Part shown: one piece after another, positions 13,080 to 23,631 of the stretch
Position numbering within the stretch: the stretch's first letter is position 1
Layout of the letters: every line of letters starts with the position of its first letter
Assembly (NCBI RefSeq): GCF_016859285.1
Contig: NC_053402.1
Span: forward strand, 7,956,531 to 8,020,530
Origin: Xiphias gladius
Lineage: Eukaryota > Chordata > Actinopteri > Istiophoriformes > Xiphiidae
Direction: 5' to 3'
DNA: 64,000 nt
Notes under the pieces: model-generated
What the model saw: only the letters and a program-made list of their open reading frames with translations
The model's database searches: none
Told to the model about the DNA's origin: nothing
Made by a program: the position numbers and the translations under genes

Positions 13080-13470
13080 AATTTCATGATGACTGGCCCC
13101 CTTTTCACCAGCTGCGAGACAGGGCTTTTGACACGGAAAAATTGATTTTCCGCATAATGCATTGGCCCGAAAGAAAAAAAAAATGTAGGCTGAAAAAATT
13201 ACGACCTTAAATAAAACGGCCCATTAATTCATTTGTTTTTCCAAACGCTTCATCCATCTCTCTTCGAATAATTAAATTCCTGTCTCTCTGAACTAACTCA
13301 GACTGTCAAGCGATCCCCTTATTATTCTGAAGGAATCATTTTCAGACAAAGGGAGCTTTTTAAGGAAATTATTAAGCAAGCATAAATGCAATCTTGCCGT
13401 TTCTCCAGATAACAGCAGAGAAGTTTTCTCACTGATAGTTCGAACAACAGACTAAAATTTGACTAGAAAA
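13080..13470. promoter_or_regulatory. Candidate sox10 upstream enhancer block
   Basis: Unique sequence rich in homeodomain-type ATTA cores, without repeat features and non-coding in all frames. It holds ACAAAG-GGAG-CTTTTT at 13346-13361, close to the inverted ACAAAG/CTTTGT arrangement used by SoxE dimers. It sits about 2.4 kb before the first candidate sox10 exon. In zebrafish the few kilobases upstream of sox10 are enough to drive neural-crest expression. Conservation across species was not tested. Confidence 0.35.
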
Positions 13471-13686
13471 AATAAGCTATATTTTTGAAGCATTTTTGTC
13501 ACAGTGCCAGTCATCTAAATTATGGCCAAAACATAAAATTTAATTTCATCAACCAGCAAGTCTCTGAAACATCTTGCGGCCACCGAAAGGATTTTTTAGT
13601 CCAAACGCCATCAATTGATGTAGCAATGTAACTTTGTTAGGCCTGTTCATTTCCTTTAATTTCTCCCCACCTTCACTATTTGTGCA

Positions 13687-13689
<3 letters not shown>

Positions 13690-13773
<84 letters not shown>
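13690..13773. repeat. (CA)n microsatellite, about 84 bases
   Basis: Pure CA repeat, in opposite orientation to the TG array 1.2 kb upstream. Confidence 0.97.
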
Positions 13774-13774
<1 letters not shown>

Positions 13775-13779
13775 AAAAC

Positions 13780-14530
13780 AAACACTCACGTCAAACCGAG
13801 GCCGGCCCGCAAATCCTCAGCTGCACAGCGGGAGAGAAATCCCCGGAGTGGCTCTCTGAAGGTTCCCGGTTTAAAGCTCCAGGAGCCGCACAGTTCCACC
13901 ACAGCTCCCGGGCTGAATCGCCGCGCTCCTGGAGCATTTTTCTCTATAGGCTATGTCAGAGTTTGTTGAGACGCGGATAAAGAGTGGCGGTAGAAGGGAA
14001 GACACAAGCCTTTTCCTTCTTTTCTTTTCTTTTTTTATATGCACAAAACTGCTTTTTGTTCCCCTCCTTTTTTTCATTTAAGGGGGAAGGGGGTGCTCGT
14101 TTTGATCACATGATTACAGTTCACCTGAGATAAAACAAAGGGCGCAAAGAAAGGAGGGGAGAGGAAGAATGAAGGAGGCAGAGAATCAGACAGAGAGATG
14201 CACTCATGGTGAGGATTCCCTTATGACAGTCAACATTCATGGATAATGAAAAAAAGTGGTGATTTTCTGGATTGGGTGCCAGTGTGTCGCATGGCGGGGA
14301 TACAAGGGGTCATTGTTGTGAGGAGCAGCGCTTGTGTTTGTATCCGTGCGGCCCACAATGTCCCCGCTCGTCTCTACTTTCTGCGTTTTCTACCAGTACT
14401 GTTTGGTTTTAAACGCGCGCCGGGGCTCTCAGTTAGAGGCAGTGATGCAGTTATCAAACTCACGTGGGCCTACGATACCACAGAGTCTCTTCAAGGGCCT
14501 TCCATAGATTATAGTCTACACCTGTGATGT
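13780..14530. promoter_or_regulatory. CpG-containing unique block upstream of sox10
   Basis: GC-richer than its flanks, with scattered CpG. It contains TCACATGA at 14106-14113 (the E-box form preferred by MiT factors such as MITF) and an inverted Sox-type pair at 14302-14316 (ACAAGG, GGT, CATTGT). Frames are open but resemble no protein. It is a candidate regulatory or alternative promoter region of sox10, on position and motif grounds only. Confidence 0.3.
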
Positions 14531-15729
14531 GATGGTCATTATAAATGGATAAACCAGTATAAAACTATATAAATGATATCTGAAAAGGCGAATGAATGCA
14601 TGGTATTACTCAAAAAAATTTGTCCATTTCAATCTTATATCCACTTCGTAATATTAAGATTTGGGAAAGACCTGTGTGGTGTTATTTACATGTCAATTTT
14701 TACATTTCACCCTGAAACAAAGTAGATAAACTTACTTTGCACGAGTCTTTCACTGTAGTATTGCTGATGCAAATGCCACAACCTTGGTCTTTATAAATCT
14801 TCAGTCAGAATGGACCTATGATCTGTCAATTTATCTTTAACTGGTTGTGTGCAGGGGCAATAGGCTGCAAAAAATCTGAGCACCATTATAGAAAATGCAG
14901 CATTTTTTCCCCCAACCACACTTGAGAACATCAGCATGCGACGAGTTCGGTGAACTTCAGCCTCCATCTGCTTGTGAGGCGCAGTGTGTCCCCCGCATCT
15001 CCTCTCAAGTTTTCTTCAATTGTGGATCCGTCAATGACAGAATGTTGAGTTGCCTTCGAGTATGTTCTGAAATCTGAACTTCAACTGTTTCTGTTTCATC
15101 AAAGTGAGAACATTTTTCTAAGATGATATAAATTCGGTTTTCCATTAAACACGATTTATCCAGTTAACTCCCGACATTTGATTGAATTTTTTAGCTCATG
15201 TTAGAATGCATACAATGTACACTTACAGCATGTTTTGGATTCGTGAGTTTTAATTTTCAATAGGCCTGCTATTTCTTTCATTTGGATGCTGCAGGTAGCC
15301 TGTAAATTAAATGGCCATTTCATGACAGAGAAACTGAAAATGGCATTTACTTCCTCCCAAGTTAACAACCAAACAAGATGCCTGTATGACTTATCAGGTG
15401 TGGAATTATAACATGAAAAATACCTGTACTATAAATAATATGCTTTTAGTTGATACCATAATAAAACTATACATCTCCCAGTGTAAAATAACCAGAGCAG
15501 GGTTCAGATCTTGTGTACAGGCTACTTCTGTCTGTGTAAAATTTAATGCGCACGATTCACGCATACTCCAATCTCGTGTTCAGCCTCAGGCTCATTTGAG
15601 AAAAAACAAAACCTCAAATTTCCTTTCCATTTTCCTCCACTTTTTGGAGAGAGCGAGAAAGAGGGGGGGGTAAACTATTCCTCAACCAATCAGAGATCTC
15701 CGAGTCTGCATCCGTACATCTGTGCTGCT

Positions 15730-15943
15730 CCTTTAAGACTTGTTCTCCCCAGTATCTTTTTTTTTATTTTTTTTCTCTCAGCCTCATACAAGGAGCTCTT
15801 TAAGCCCCGGTACCGACACACAGAGCAGGCATTCATACTCGGGCAGCGCGAGCGAGGGGGCTGGGGAGCGAGCGTCACTTCGGAAACTCGGGAACTCACG
15901 GATTCTCGTGCTAAACCGGCGACCTCCTTTTCTCACTGCTGAA
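15730..15943 (+). promoter_or_regulatory. sox10: Candidate sox10 distal promoter and non-coding first exon
   Basis: A GC-rich, CpG-bearing stretch follows a T-rich run and ends at 15943 in a good donor (GAA then GTAAGG). A matching strong acceptor (TCTGCTGTTTCAG) lies at 18571-18583, just before the coding exon. Mammalian Sox10 has non-coding 5' exons, so this arrangement is expected. The transcription start cannot be fixed from sequence. Confidence 0.4.
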
Positions 15944-16959
15944 GTAAGGCGCTTAGCATTTCCATCTCTTTCCTCTCTGCTGCTTCTGGCTGGTCTGACT
16001 CCGCGATTTGATAATAGAGAAGGACCCCGACCCAGAATCAGAGATATAATCTTAACTCTAATAGTCGTTAACATCGCCATGATAATTATTAGAAACTCTT
16101 TCAGGATCTTTGAGCCAGGGTTGTGTTTCTAGACCGGTCCCAAATGACTGTTTTGTTCCTTCTGATTTGTTCATTCTGAAATTTTTCTGTCACCCAGGTC
16201 TCTGTGTAGAACCAGCTGAGAATAGTGCTGTTAAACAATTATTACATATTTAAATACGGTGTGAACCTTGTGAACATGTTTTGACAGTTTTTGATAAGGG
16301 TTGGTGATCATAAACATTATAATCCCTGCCCTAATAGTGATAGCTCTGCTGTTGTTATCAGTGTAACAAGTCGTCCTCGATTAAATTGATTTCTGAGATT
16401 GTTTTATTTTGATGTATCGTTGATCATCATTTTTCCCGAAAAAGAATTTAAAATCCAAGTTTCTTATGCTCGACTAACTGAGGAGACAGCAAGCCATTTT
16501 CATGCTAAGAAAAGCAAATCGCTCAAAAAGCTTATTGACGAAGGACGACGTTTTCGGAAATTGCAGGAAAACTCTAAACAGACATCACTGAAAAATATGA
16601 ACTATTGTAAAACTGACTGACAATTTTTTTTTTAAAGTTTCAAACAGGCAAATTAAGGCCAACTTATTGGCAAGTCAAGCGGCGATAATGAGTTCACATA
16701 GCCGAAGTTCATTACACACAGTAAATGTGCTCAGTAATGTAAATTAAAAACAAGCCTGATTTGAATGGTGTGTGGAACACAATGCACATATTATCAGATA
16801 ATGAATCAAATGACATTTGCTATTGCAGACTGGTGGGCGTACTAAGCGGAGAGATGAGTCTCTTCTGACATCTTTAGGTTACAGAAATAACATAGCCGAC
16901 TTCATATTTATTCTTTAACGATCTTTCATTTGTTTCATACGGGCGACATTATAAGCAAG

Positions 16960-17230
16960 CACAAGGCAGCACGTGCGCAACGAGACGTTTTGCTGCCTTG
17001 CCCGCACGATGGGTAGGCACTGTGCCTCCGCGGGAGGGACGCTCTTGAGATGTGATGACAGTCTGCGGAGTGGCCTTGCAGGCCAGGTAGCAAGCGAATC
17101 TCGTGTATCATTTATGCGCCCCGGGCGGATGGTGAAGTTTTGCACGCACCCGTCGGCCTGACATCCAATCGGATGTTAAATTAAACGCCGGCTTTCGGAA
17201 CAGGTCGAACTATTATCCAGAGCCACACTT
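16960..17230. promoter_or_regulatory. CpG-rich block in the putative sox10 first intron
   Basis: Many CpG dinucleotides and several near-palindromic GC words (for example GCACGTGC near 16970, an E-box of CACGTG type) in an otherwise AT-rich stretch. Both strands have short frames with no protein resemblance. It may be part of the sox10 promoter or enhancer complex. Confidence 0.25.
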
Positions 17231-17843
17231 CGCACAATCTGTCGTTTAACTCTGCAAGCAGCCAAGTGCCAATTTTAAATGATTAATTTGTAAAAAATAA
17301 AAATAAGGGTTCGGTAGGCTACTTAAAAAACAGTACTTGATCAGCAAAAAGCCAACACGGAAATCACCAGTTTAAGTAGAAATGAATATTCCCGTATATC
17401 ATCAGAAATGCATATATAAATTCAAGTTCAAATATAAGGAGAAACGTTAGATGAAAAGTGACTACCCTTTTTCTCAAACATAAAGGCGCAGTAACCTGAG
17501 TGTTAAGTGGCTACATTCCACCACTTAACCTACACAAGAAAAACCCCAGCTCTTTAACTGACCTATTTCATAATGTCACTAGACGTGTGCGAGACCCCTA
17601 ATTTTCCTGCAATATGATACCGAAGTAAGAAAACACACCAGTTTTGCTGGTAGTCCGCTGATTTAGGACGTAAGGTTCTAGGCAGGGTGTTGATTTAATG
17701 GACAAAACAAGGACACATTTTGCTCCCGCCGATAGACCTGCCCCTGTTTAACAAACAGACTGTGTCTAATTCACACACGCATGCTGACACGCACGGGGTT
17801 TATATTTCCAGCACCAGGTTATGTTTATCCAAGAACTGCAGCG

Positions 17844-17850
17844 TATAAAA
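17844..17850 (+). promoter_or_regulatory. sox10: TATA box, candidate proximal sox10 promoter
   Basis: TATAAAA about 740 bases before the coding-exon acceptor and 1.14 kb before the ATG, followed by a CTG-rich initiator-like stretch. Start sites near 17875 are plausible. It competes with the 15.8 kb candidate; both may be used. Confidence 0.35.
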
Positions 17851-17949
17851 CCAAGGTCTGTGCTGCTGCTGCGGCCTCATATCATTCCAACACTTTCTCT
17901 CCGGGGAACTTAGAATAACTGCAAAACCTTAAACAGTAGCTTGTTTCCT

Positions 17950-17982
17950 GGGGGTGGGGTGGGGTGGGGTGGGGTGGGGGGG
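17950..17982 (+). repeat. (GGGGT)n G-tract, potential G-quadruplex
   Basis: Five runs of four or more G separated by single T, ending in a seven-G run. This fits the G4 rule with one-base loops. It lies between the TATA box and the sox10 coding exon. Confidence 0.85.
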
Positions 17983-18990
17983 TGCAGTAGCTGGACCTCT
18001 GCAAATACAGTATATATACTTATTCTCACTTATATAGAAGTGACGGACTAAAAAACTTTAGGAATTCTAATTTAAATTTTGACAAGATTCTGTGTCATTA
18101 TGACAAATCTTTCTATAAATTAATATTGAATTAATACCATAAGCGTCAGTGGGACTATTGTACCTCACCTTGTTTCACGTACAGATTTTAACAAATATGA
18201 AGTCCATTTAATATTGTATTGTAAAGATCTCAAGTACTAATGACATTTAAAAGAATCCCTCGAGACTCTTCTCATATCCGTATGAATGCTGCTATTACTG
18301 GAGTGAAAGGTGGAGTCAACTTTATGGAGACATAGCTATAGAAGTCCCACAAAAGAACTATTTTATAGGGTAAAAAAAAAGAAAGGCTGGGGACGAGCAA
18401 TCCTACAATACTTCCAGGAGCAGTCGTTTAGGGTTTTATTAGCCTACTGTGATGAAAAGACAGAAAATGAGCAAAATCAAGCCGAATTCTCCCCTAATGT
18501 CTTTACTTGGTCTGCATAATAAAAAACACTAACCAGATAACAGCATCTCCTGAACTGAGCTCCTAGTCACTCTGCTGTTTCAGGTCTTTGCTGTTGGATT
18601 TCAATCACAGGACACACGGAGGAGAGAGAGAGAAGGGGAAGTCAGGAGGGAAGTGAGACCGGGTGAGTTTGGTGCAGACATTTGTGCATTAGCAGGTAAA
18701 CTGGGGTCCAAGGTGCGCGCTGAGCCGCCTATGATACCAACAACACGGATGGAAAGAACTTTAATGTGGAACCCTCACAGAGTTTTGCAACGGAGGCTGA
18801 GAGTAGAGACAGACTGGCAGTTTATATTATAACTTAGAGGAAGCCAGAGGGACAGATCAGACAGTAGTCAGCCGACACTCCGTGCGTCACTGTAGGGATA
18901 AACAGGAACAGAGACCCGAAAGGAAGAGCTGAGCATTTAGGAACAGGCCTTGCATCCTCTGCGCACCTGGAGGTTTGTGTGTGTAGGAAG

Positions 18991-21900
18991 ATGTCCAGAG
19001 AGGAGCACAGCTTATCGGAGGTTGAGCTCAGTCCCGGGATGTCGGACGACAGCCGCTCCCTGTCTCCGGGTCATTCCTCCGGTGCGACTGGCGGGGGGGA
19101 CTCTCCTCTCCACGGGCAGCAGCAGCCGCAGCTGGCGGGTCTGGATGACGTGTCGGCGGGCTGCTCGTCCGTCAGATCCGAGGATGAGGACGACCGCTTC
19201 CCCTCAGGAATCCGTGAGGCGGTGAGCCAGGTGCTCAACTGCTACGACTGGACCCTCGTGCCCATGCCGGTGCGCGTGAACACCGGCGGGAAGAGCAAGC
19301 CGCACGTGAAGAGGCCCATGAACGCCTTCATGGTGTGGGCGCAGGCGGCGCGGAGGAAACTGGCCGACCAGCACCCGCACCTGCACAACGCGGAGCTCAG
19401 CAAGACCCTGGGAAAGCTGTGGAGGTGAGGAGGCCACTATAAGTGGATAGTTGAGTGCTGATAGTCCACGTACTGTCCAATGACTGTAATGTTCTCATGA
19501 TGCTTACACTCACAGTACAGTAGCTGCGACATGATCAGACAGTAGGGGTGTTGTGGGGTTTCAGAGCATTTAGGGAACAGCCCAATCAGGAGTGGGTTTG
19601 GAGTAGTTTAAAAGTAAAAAAGGAAACAACTATTGCACTTTGACTTCATTTTTAACAAACCAGCATACAAATATAGGCTACAGTAATTCGAAATAAAAAT
19701 ATTATGGATAAATCTTCAGCCTTCAAGAACCACATTTAGTGAAACATCAGTGCTCTGTAGGAGTCAGAGTTTATTTTTACGATGGGGGTTAGGGGAAATA
19801 GCTCCAGATTAGGACAGGACAAACGTTTTTGTGGTCAGAGTGTCAAGAATAAATGCAACTGGACAAAGCGAGTCTGTTGTTGTACTGAATATTTCCCAAA
19901 ACAAACAGAAACCAAAAAAAATTCTCAATCTCCCCATCATTTCTACCCAACATTTTCATTTTATTTTATTTTCATAATTCTCACTCGCATAGATTTAACA
20001 TCAGTTAAGCTTCAAGCGTGTAGGCTGACATTGATGCCATTACTAGTGGTGTAGGTAATTTAGTGCTTAGATTCATTTTACAGAACGGCACAACTGCAGG
20101 TATTTGTGCACATCCAGTATTCATCCCTCTACTTCATTTTTTTTGTCTTAAATCTTTCTAGTTTTGCATAATATAATGATGGCTGTCAATTTCACACAAT
20201 TGTGATCTTATTGGAAAATGTAGCAACACAACATTCCCTCATATATGTTTATCTGTGGCATTATGTTACTTACAAAATGTATTTGTTGTAAATTAGTTGC
20301 TTGTAACTTTTAGGAGACAGGTCCACACTGTCTTATTTCCCACTTTTGGTCACAGCTCACGAGCTAAGAACCACTATCTGTATATCTGCTGAGTGCCGTG
20401 GTCACATGTTTCTAAATCCAGGCTAATTTCATACACTGTTAAATTCTTGGCCACGTAGCTGAAGCAAATGGCTCCTGAGGGAATATGAGGGCATGTTCAG
20501 AGCCATTTAGTTCATGTTGAATGTATAGCCCTGAAAGTTAAAAGTCTTGGAAGATTTGTCATGTTAGTTAAACTTTAATTTCATATATTCAAAAATGAAG
20601 TTGCTCATCTTAGTTAATAAACGTACTCGTTTACAGACTTTACATGTTAATTAAAATTTGTTTCGAAATTTCTAATATTTCTGTGTCAAGAGTCTGAATT
20701 CCTGTGAGTGAGGATAGTTGTTAATATCCCTGGCTCTTTGATTACTGAATCCCTGCAGTCCCTTAAGTTTAAAGTTCAGTCAGACCATCCAGTCCCTATT
20801 TAACAGAATCCCTCCTCCTTTACAGCTTTCCTATACAGAATACTCCCAATTTGCTGACAAAAAAGGTTGGAAAGGTTAAATTCATTAACTTTGTGGGGAT
20901 CGAACATTAATTAGATGAAGACTTGACCTTGGGCTCAGGCATGATTGGTTAATTGGCCCAGAAACATGAACAGGGAGGCTGAGGAAGGTCAGGGGTTTCT
21001 CATGCCATTCCTGCCAGCAGACGTAATAAGGAGTGCAGTTCCATGTTTGCAGACATGATGCATTTATGTGGCCTGCATTATTTCATTACTGTCCAGCAGT
21101 CAAAAGCCCCTGGCAGGCATGACATTAGATACAGCTGTGCAGATGCAGTGAATGAACAGGCTACCTTGAACAACAAAAGACATTTTTACATTCTGCATAT
21201 TGTGTTAATATGCACCAAAAACTGATCAAACTTATTAATGGAAAGTATGTTGCAGACCATATCACTGTTATCTGTGAAAGATCATTTTCACTTATACACT
21301 GTGTGTTGATATTCTTTGATGTGCATTAATCCAGATCGTTGACTTCTTCTGGAATACTGACCCTTAAAGAATTCAACTAAATGTGTATTTTTTAGTATTC
21401 AGATTACTGTCTCAGATGTTGCCTAAATTAAATTGCTAGGCACTTTTTGCATCATTTTGTAGAATACTGTATATACTTCAGCAAAAAACAAAATGAAACA
21501 AAACCAAACAAAAAAAACAAGTGTGGCCCAATTTTGATTGAATGTTAAGATTTTTCTTCTCTTCTTCATACATAAACAAATGCAGATACCTTCACATTTT
21601 CTTTTTAATCCAAGACTTCTCAATGAGAGTGACAAGCGACCCTTCATCGAGGAAGCAGAGAGGCTGAGGAAGCAGCACAAGAAGGACTATCCCGATTACA
21701 AATACCAGCCACGACGCCGCAAGAATGGAAAGCTTGGTTCCGGGTCAGGAAGTGAGGCCGACGGCCATTCGGAGGGTGAGGTCAGCCACAGCCAATCCCA
21801 CTACAAGGGCCTCCACCTGGATGTGGCCCACAGTGGGGGAGCCGGGTCGCCTCTGGCAGATGGGCACCACCCTCATGCTGCAGGTGGGCTGCGGGCTCCC

Positions 21901-22825
21901 TTCCACTACTCCACTGATACCGTCCCTGTCATATCAGTCTGGATACAACCAGACAGGGTGGCATACGGACAGATAATGGTTTGAGTCTGGCAAGGAAAAG
22001 AGCTGTGACTACATGTTTTTTTGTGTCTCTACAGGTCAGAGCCAGAGTCCTCCCACACCTCCCACCACTCCCAAGACAGAGCCTCAGTCTGGGAAGGCAG
22101 GGGATGGAAAGAGGGAGGGTGCTGGGAACGGGGGCTCACGTGGCACAATGGGAGCAGAAGGAAGCTCAGGTGCCCCGGGATCTGGGAAACCTCACATCGA
22201 CTTTGGTAATGTGGACATTGGTGAAATGAGCCATGAGGTGATGGCCAACATGGAGCCTTTTGATGTCAATGAGTTTGACCAGTATCTTCCTCCCAATGGG
22301 CACCCAGGGGTTGGGCAGAGTGCTGGGGGAGGAGCAGTGGCAACAGCTTCTCCGGCCTCGCCGTACACCTACGGCATCTCCTCAGCTCTGGCAGCGGCCA
22401 GTGGACACTCAGCGGCCTGGCTCTCCAAGCAGCAGCAGCCGCAGCAACATCACAGCTCCCCTCTGGGCTCAGACCCATCCAAGGCCCAGATCAAGAGTGA
22501 GGCCGGAGGTGCTGGGGGTCACTTTGCAGAGGCAGTCTCAGCAGGTTCCCATGTCACATACACGCCCCTCAGCCTTCCTCACTACAGTTCTGCCTTCCCC
22601 TCACTGGCCTCCAGGGCTCAGTTTGCTGAATATGCTGACCACCAGGCCTCAGGGTCATACTATGCCCACTCCAGCCAGGCCTCAGGGTTGTATTCAGCCT
22701 TCTCTTACATGGGGCCCTCCCAGAGGCCCCTGTACACGCCCATCACCGACCCAGCGAGTGTACCGCAGTCGCACAGCCCCACACACTGGGAACAGCCTGT
22801 CTACACAACACTGTCGCGGCCATGA
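18991..22825 (+). CDS. sox10: Transcription factor Sox10 (SoxE HMG-box protein), 497 aa
   Basis: Coding exons are 18991-19424, 21615-21883 and 22035-22825 (TGA 22823-22825). Phases close to 497 aa, close to zebrafish Sox10. The start is the first ATG of a CpG-rich exon, whose 5' UTR begins at an acceptor after 18583. Order: SoxE dimerisation region (about 67-100), HMG box (about 105-173), the K2 and C-terminal activation regions, and the hallmark C-terminus ending in TLSRP. Introns split the HMG box after Trp144 and precede [10 protein letters not shown], as in the family. Sox10 specifies neural crest, pigment cells and glia by binding CTTTGT-type sites, often as a dimer. Two residues normally fixed in SoxE proteins differ: Cys84 for Gly and His128 for Tyr in the HMG box. 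The N-terminus, the rest of the sequence and polr2f/micall1 linkage favour sox10 over sox8 or sox9. Confidence 0.97.
19425..21614 (+). promoter_or_regulatory. sox10: sox10 intron splitting the HMG box, candidate intronic enhancer at 20740-21030
   Basis: A 2.2 kb intron. The part at 20740-21030 is unique and motif-dense: CTTTGT on the plus strand (a Sox site) near 20892, ATTAATTAG and TTAATTGG homeodomain-like words, and a GATTGG box. In zebrafish the first coding intron of sox10 is known to carry an enhancer driving neural-crest and otic expression, so a counterpart is expected here. Which bases form it is inference. No repeat or coding exon is seen in the rest of the intron. Confidence 0.4.
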
Positions 22826-23631
22826 CAGACAACGAGACCAGAGGGCACTGGTGCAGGTTCAGCCCCCATGTCTGACCCAAGGAGCAGCAGCAGCAACAAC
22901 AGCAGTACTGGTGGTATTGGAGGTCAAAGTGGTCTGGGCTGGGGGGAGTGGGCAAGCACCAGGGAAGGAGGCTGGGGAGGCAGGAGGGGAGAAACCCCAA
23001 TCTGACCTTTCCCAGATGCAGAAATGCTTTCGCAGCCTAGGGATGAGCTTGCAGCGTGGTGTTTTCGAAGTGTGGTTGATTATTTGGGGCGCACAGTGTA
23101 GTAGTCAGAGGGTGTGTTACTTTGATGGTGCAAAGAAAAAACACTCACCCACCACCGCAGAGTTCCAGGTTAGATTCACAGCGGCAAAGCCTCTGGCAGT
23201 TCAAACAACACGATTAGCAGTGTTCATAGGTGGTAAAGGATCATGTCCCCATTTGTTTGGTGACTCCCTGTGTATCAGAGACACACTGTAGTCTATACTC
23301 CAAAGGCCAACAGAAGCATCAGCAACAACAGGGACCATGGCAAACATTGAGAATTAACAACATCTAAATCTGGAATATATAACTGCAACATCAGAACCCT
23401 GACTTGTGTAATGAAGAGTGCGACTCAGACGGAGCCAGATTCATTCTATATGAAATGTTTTTTTTGTACCAGAGGAATGGAGTGCCAAATAATTTGGCTG
23501 TGACCCATTTATTTCTCAGGCAAGATTGACCTTTTATCAAACAGATGTTAGTTTTGTATTGCTTTTGGAAATCAATACAACAAATACTGATAATATTCTG
23601 TTGGTTTCTGAGGCACATTTGTCCCTATTTA

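Noticed and set aside
15740-16132. 130-codon frame over the candidate sox10 first exon
   Set aside because: No protein resemblance and open on both strands because of base composition. The splice donor at 15944 interrupts it.
22260-23291. 343-codon open frame overlapping the last sox10 exon in another frame
   Set aside because: A GC-rich shadow of the sox10 exon. The sox10 frame matches Sox10 throughout, and the alternative resembles nothing and runs past the stop into UTR.
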